Source: Plazaster borealis (lineage: Eukaryota > Echinodermata > Asteroidea > Forcipulatida > Labidiasteridae). Taken from it: DNA of 64,000 nt. The translations under genes were made by a program, and so were the position numbers. The stretch's first letter is position 1. The number at the start of each line of letters is the position of its first letter. Below are positions 59,793 to 64,000 of this stretch, piece by piece. Where the stretch lies: contig CM037471.1 of NCBI GenBank assembly GCA_021014325.1, positions 18,744,818-18,808,817 on the forward strand, read 5' to 3'. The notes under the pieces were generated by a model, which saw only the letters and a list, made by a program, of their open reading frames with translations, was not told the origin of the DNA and did no database searches.

Positions 59793-62753
59793 ATGGCGCA
59801 TGCTGAAGGAAGCGTGAGTGAAGATGGAGCTACGCATGGAGAAGGTATGAAGATGCTCAAAGACGTCCCAGAGGATGACATGAGACATGGAGACGCTTTA
59901 AATGGAAAAGAGCACTCCAAGGGTTTTCCACAAAACATCGATTTGCAAAAGGAGCGGTTGGCCGGTGTGACCAGACCACCTACATCACCAAAGTCACCGT
60001 CACCGATAGAACCCCGAGTCTACAAGAGACGATGGTTCATGTTAGCCGTCTTCTGCCTGGTATCAATGACAAACGCTGCTCAATGGATTCAATATTCCAT
60101 CATTGGTAACGTAATCAGAGACTTTTATTCTGTTGGTTACTTAGCTGTAGATTGGTTGTCCATGATTTACATGCTGGCTTACATACCGCTAATATGGCCG
60201 GCTACGTGGCTCTTGGAGCAACATGAAGGAGGTTTGAAAGTCATTGGTGTACTCGGGGCCAGTCTTAACTGTGCTGGGGCTTGGCTTCGCTACGCAGGAG
60301 CAACCCCTGAAACATTCTTTCTTGCCTTCTTGGGACAGACCGTTTGTTCAGTTGCTCAGGTATTTATCTTGGGTATGCCGGCTCACGTGGCTGCGACTTG
60401 GTTTGGAGCGAAGGAAGTCTCAACGGCCTGTGCACTGGGTGTATTCGGTAATCAGGTGAGGTACAGGTCCACACACTGTGCACATCAGTGTTTCGTCCGT
60501 CTATCACCCTAGTATCATATTATTGCATATAACAGCAACAGGGTGAGTCATTATCCTGAAGACAATCAGAGCATGCTGATCGAAACGTCGAGTTGTCAAA
60601 CCAGGGTTCTTTTCAGAGCCACCACAACTCATAATAGAGAGAGTGTTATGTACGTCTCCGCAAAACTTACTCGATCATATAATTTGATGTCCGCAAGTAT
60701 TCAATGTTGTTTGTTTTCTTTTTAAAAACATCAACAACGTTATGATCGCAAAGTTGGATTGTCTGAACCCAATGAAGACATGGGAATTGCACAGGTATTT
60801 GTGTATGCATGAACCCTTTAAAGATATGTGCAATATGTTTTTGGTTCTGGCATTTTACTAAAAAAGAAAAAAAAAAGGAAATAAACCGCAAGCCATTGGT
60901 TGGGTTAACTTCCTCAATGGTTGACGCATGTCACACACAAAAAAAACCAGGCCCTGTGTTTATTTTTCTGTCTGTAGTGGAATGCTTCAACTTATAGAAG
61001 AAATGAAACCCAATTTTGAAACAGAGGCAACCCTTTTCTGTCTCTCGGCTTGTTTTTCATGTTTTATTTTGTTTTGGGGGGGTTGCCCGAACCGAAAGTA
61101 CCACTTTGACGTATTGAGGGTTTATGCATACAATGCCGGTTTCGGTAAATATAAGGGGCTGCGATCTTTTATTCCTCCGGCAATCCATGAGCCCAACTGA
61201 CCTTCGTGCCACCTTTGATCCTATAGAATGTACCTGGTTTTATTCAAGACCAGTCACGCCTCTTATTTATGGTCATGGGATCCTGGGTCGATCTCCAAAG
61301 TAAAGTAAAAACCCCCTCCCATGAATGGACACAAACGCATAGGCCTATAGCACACCACGGTGGCCTGCTTCAAGGAAAACAAATTATGCAGGACCTTTGA
61401 AATTGGTGGTGCGGCAAACCCTGATTATACCAACAACATGTCAACCCTGTACACAGTAGCGGGGGAGTTAAAATCGTCAAAATCCTAACCCTAATTCTAA
61501 CCCTGCCCTTTTATAAATGAACACATCAAACAACCTGGTTACAAAAAAAACCCAGAAAATTCGATTACCACCGTCAAATGGAGCACCGAGAAACGATTTA
61601 TCAGGGATTTTGAGTACGTTTTATACCAGGCTTGTTTAAAATTGCGACAATCTCTGTTCCGTGAAAGGCCATTTCCTCAACTTGGTATTTCGGAGGGAAA
61701 TATTCGAGTCAGGAGAATAGTTGCTGGTATGACTTTATAACCAGTGAGCTGTCAGATTGAACCTACTCATGTCAATTATCTTTACGTACCAGTATGCTTT
61801 AATGTTTCGATAATTACAAATCCTGTACTTTGTTTGATGCCCCTATTCCACATCAAGTTAGTAATTTCGGACAACTTGAATAGTATGTTATATTTGAAAA
61901 ATCGACAATCTGATGACTTTCAACTTAAAAAGCTTACTGTGTTCTTGCAAAACTTCAATATCCATGTTCGCTGTTGAAAGTCGTACAGGCCTAACGATAT
62001 TCTTTCACTGCCATCAAACGAGGCCTTGCAACTAGATGGTAAACTTTCAGTAAAATATTTGCTGATATTGGTGGGAAAACATACGTTCGTTTTCGATAAA
62101 AATACCTTTCGCAGACTGCAGTGTTTGCCAGGATGATAAATATGTACTGCACTACTCAATAACTTGGAGCTTTTAGTTGCGACATCGTTGAAGGTGTGAT
62201 AAGTGATTGTAGCGATCGAACAAAAATAAACGTTCCAAAAATACTTTTAAATTACTTTTTAAGTAACGATACAGTACTGCATGGTGTTTTAACTGAAAAT
62301 CTGAGTGTACACTCTTCCGAAAGTAAAATTTAAGGTTGGTTTATTTCATTCAATTCGTGGCAAATTACAAGAAATAAAAAGCATTTAAAATACTTGACAC
62401 AAGAGACAAAACAAAATAATGAAAAAGCAAAAGTTATAAATTAAACAGTGCAATAAAATAAATTCAGACAGAAAAAAACGGAATCAAAAAACGAAAATGA
62501 AACTACCCTAAAAGGGGATGGCAAAGCCACCATGGTCATATCTTTTAATTTTCCTGAATAATCATAACTTGTGAAGTCTTTTTGTATTTTGTAATAATAG
62601 GCCTATTGTTTCTACAAAAGGTTGGTGTTGCTCTCGGTTTTGTCTTACCACCGATCTTGGTCCCAAATGATGACAACAAATCCCAAAATATGCTTAATAT
62701 GTTTCTTGGGATGGGCTGTATCACAACTGTTCTACTCATCTTAGTATTTGCTG
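59793..62753 (+). CDS. FLVCR: FLVCR-family (SLC49) major-facilitator transporter, N-terminal part, incomplete at window edge
   Basis: Exon 1 opens at 59752 and codes from ATG 59793 to 60455 (221 codons, donor ATCAG|GTGAGG, phase 0). The next exon is 62621-62753 (acceptor TACAAAAG, donor TTTGCTG|GTAAGT, phase 1). Later exons lie beyond 64000. The first 78 residues are hydrophilic. Membrane segments follow at about 81-104, 119-141, 147-168 and 174-203, then a fifth in exon 2. Family signatures are AAQWIQYSIIGNV (TM1), AVDWLSMIYMLAYIPLIWPA (TM2), LNCAGAWLRYAG (TM3), GMPAHVAATWFG (TM4) and GVFGNQ-VGVALGFVLPP across the splice. Vertebrate members act at the plasma membrane or mitochondria as choline and/or heme transporters. 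Whether this is the FLVCR1 or FLVCR2 counterpart cannot be told from the fragment. Intron 1 (2.2 kb) carries a hammerhead-like repeat module. Confidence 0.92.
60545..60640 (+). repeat. Hammerhead-like module in the FLVCR-like gene's first intron
   Basis: CTGAAGA (60556-60562) is followed by the hairpin ATCAG-AGCATG-CTGAT, GAAA (60582-60585) and CGTC. A GUC cleavage-type triplet is therefore in the right place. One extra base separates CTGAAGA from the helix. Downstream AACCAGGGTTCTTTTCAG resembles the sequence beside the module at 11.65 kb. Confidence 0.5.
60641..62340. other. Intron of the FLVCR-like gene, no further exon seen
   Basis: AT-rich sequence with short frames only. ATCCTAACCCTAATTCTAACCC near 61492 is a weak telomere-like word. 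Confidence 0.5.
62341..62530 (-). repeat. Possible LINE 3' end
   Basis: On the minus strand TGGCTTTGCCATCCCCTTTT, followed by an A/T-rich stretch to GAATTGAATGAAATAAACC, resembles a non-LTR 3' UTR. Low confidence. Confidence 0.3.
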
Positions 62754-62909
62754 GTAAGTGGATTTCTTCCTGTTTCAATTCAAATTTGTATAATTAGCAT
62801 AACACTTACATCATAAATGTATGTGTAGCATTGCTATTTTATGTTCTCATCTGCCATTTTAACTGTAATCTTTCATCTGTAAACTTGACTTGTTTAGTCT
62901 TCGGACTAT

Positions 62910-63125
62910 CACTGTAAAAACGGGGATGTTAAGTTTCGGTGTTGTCACATATATCGAAGAGAGAATCACAAATTACACCATGTGTACAAATAACACTAAT
63001 TTCTGCAAAAAAAATTACATTGGTATTATTTTAACACCCTAATATGTTAATTTTGATTCCCTCTTCTGTAACTATATGTGACAACGGCCATGGTGTCAAT
63101 TTTTACACCCCAGTTTTTGCAGTGT
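62910..63125. mobile_element. Foldback MITE with CACTGCAAAAAC-type ends, copy 2
   Basis: CACTGTAAAAACGGGG at the left and CCCCAGTTTTTGCAGTG at the right pair. The interior (CACTAATTTCTGCAAAAA, ATATGTGACAAC) matches 49053-49289. It lies in intron 2 of the FLVCR-like gene. Confidence 0.75.
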
Positions 63126-63214
63126 GTAGTCCAGTTGTATGTTTTGTATTTTAAAATAAATCAAGTTGAAATTTGAAATATAGGGCCTTAATATGAAATA
63201 CTGAAAACGAAACA

Positions 63215-63400
63215 CAGTTTGTGTAGGGGGTGTCTACCCGTTGAAACCGATGACTTTAACAAAAGTAATTCTGGTGTTTTGACAGAAGCGAGGCCGTCCT
63301 CGCTTCGCTTTCCGTGTACGCGAAACGATGCGGACGTCCCTAAAACAAAATGCACGTCTAAACAATGGGAGAACAAAGAGAAGTGCTCGATTTATGGGGT
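63215..63400. repeat. Dispersed repeat, inverted copy of 8641-8830
   Basis: Carries GACTTTAACAAAAG, GCGAGGCCGTCCTCGCTTCG and AAACAATGGGAGAACAAAGAG, the complement in order of the blocks at 8.7 kb. Confidence 0.6.
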
Positions 63401-64000
63401 CGACAAATATGTGTGGGTGTGAGACTGGGGGTGCGAGGTTGAATATTAATTTGCTGGAAAAGACTGGATTTGATTCCAATAAAGAAATCTAATGTAACCT
63501 TTGTGAAAAATAGTAGTTTGACATTTCATTGACAAGATCATGGGGTAACCGGCTATGAGACACATTTTTCTTGGTTAAAAATAAAACTGGTTTTAGTATC
63601 GTAATTTGCCTTTTTTGTTTAATGATGTGCCATAAAGCAGATCGCTCGATGCCTACAATGGTGTTTCTACCAAGCAAGAACTCATAAAACGTTCAGTTGT
63701 TATACCCTGTTATCGTCGTGTTATTTGTTCACGAGGCCCTTTGCTTCATAACAACAAAAGGACTATTGTGAGTTCTTAGAGAAGGATTTGCTCTCCAAGG
63801 TTTGACCTCTAATTTAAAGTTGTAATATATACTAGCTCGTTGGTTTACCATTGAAACCAATTTAACAGTGAGGGACCTTTATCTAATGAATTGTGCTGAA
63901 AGCAACATCTTGTAATTGGTCAATAATTAATTGTTTTTCTTATAACAGGCAAGCGGGTTTAGCATCCCGTGACCAAATCTTTAAAAGGCCCCAATTATTG
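63401..64000. other. Probable FLVCR-like intron, no exon seen
   Basis: An acceptor-like TTCTTATAACAG near 63949 precedes GCAAGCGGGTTTAG. In the phase required by the preceding exon this gives an immediate stop, so it is not accepted as exon 3. Confidence 0.45.

Noticed and set aside
63936..63960. Acceptor-like TTCTTATAACAG as a third exon of the FLVCR-like gene
   Set aside because: In the required phase the sequence hits TAG within five codons and no family motif follows.

Overview
This 64 kb window is AT-rich, intron-containing animal DNA. Two genes are recognised with confidence: an NR4A (Nur77/NGFI-B type) orphan nuclear receptor at 40.1-44.1 kb (+), and the first coding exons of an FLVCR-family membrane transporter at 59.8 kb to past the right edge (+). 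The single-copy NR4A, tRNA-derived SINEs, CR1/L2-like LINEs and many foldback/MITE repeats suggest a marine invertebrate deuterostome. An echinoderm is my best guess; the species cannot be read from the sequence.

Layout. 0.6-0.7 kb: a short first coding exon on the minus strand whose gene leaves the window to the left. 0.9-12 kb: mostly repeats, including a minisatellite of about 33 units that appears to have grown inside a foldback MITE, other foldback elements, SINE pieces and a decayed LINE. 12.2-14.95 kb: a 5'-truncated non-LTR retrotransposon with an intact 882-codon frame. 16.4-39.9 kb: a long region without recognised protein genes but with islands of higher GC carrying perfect CRE palindromes (TGACGTCA), TATA-like boxes, one CArG/SRF box and good splice signals. 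It also holds a candidate small three-exon gene on the minus strand (20.2-21.0 kb). 40.0-46.7 kb: NR4A, with seven coding exons whose phases all agree and a long AU-rich 3' UTR. 47-57 kb: repeats. 57.5-57.7 kb: a CpG-rich promoter-like patch. 59.75 kb to the end: the FLVCR-like gene.

How it fits together. NR4A genes in other animals are immediate-early genes driven through CREB and SRF. Here I count eleven perfect CRE palindromes by eye: ten between 16.6 and 37.8 kb, upstream of NR4A, and one in its 3' UTR. I saw none elsewhere in the window. The simplest reading is that 16-40 kb is the NR4A regulatory domain with alternative promoters and noncoding exons; this is inference. The rest is shaped by transposable elements, notably a TTAA-flanked MITE family with about seven copies and a SINE/LINE pair that share a 3' tail.

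All exon boundaries come from reading splice signals and frame by eye. No alignment or database search was possible.
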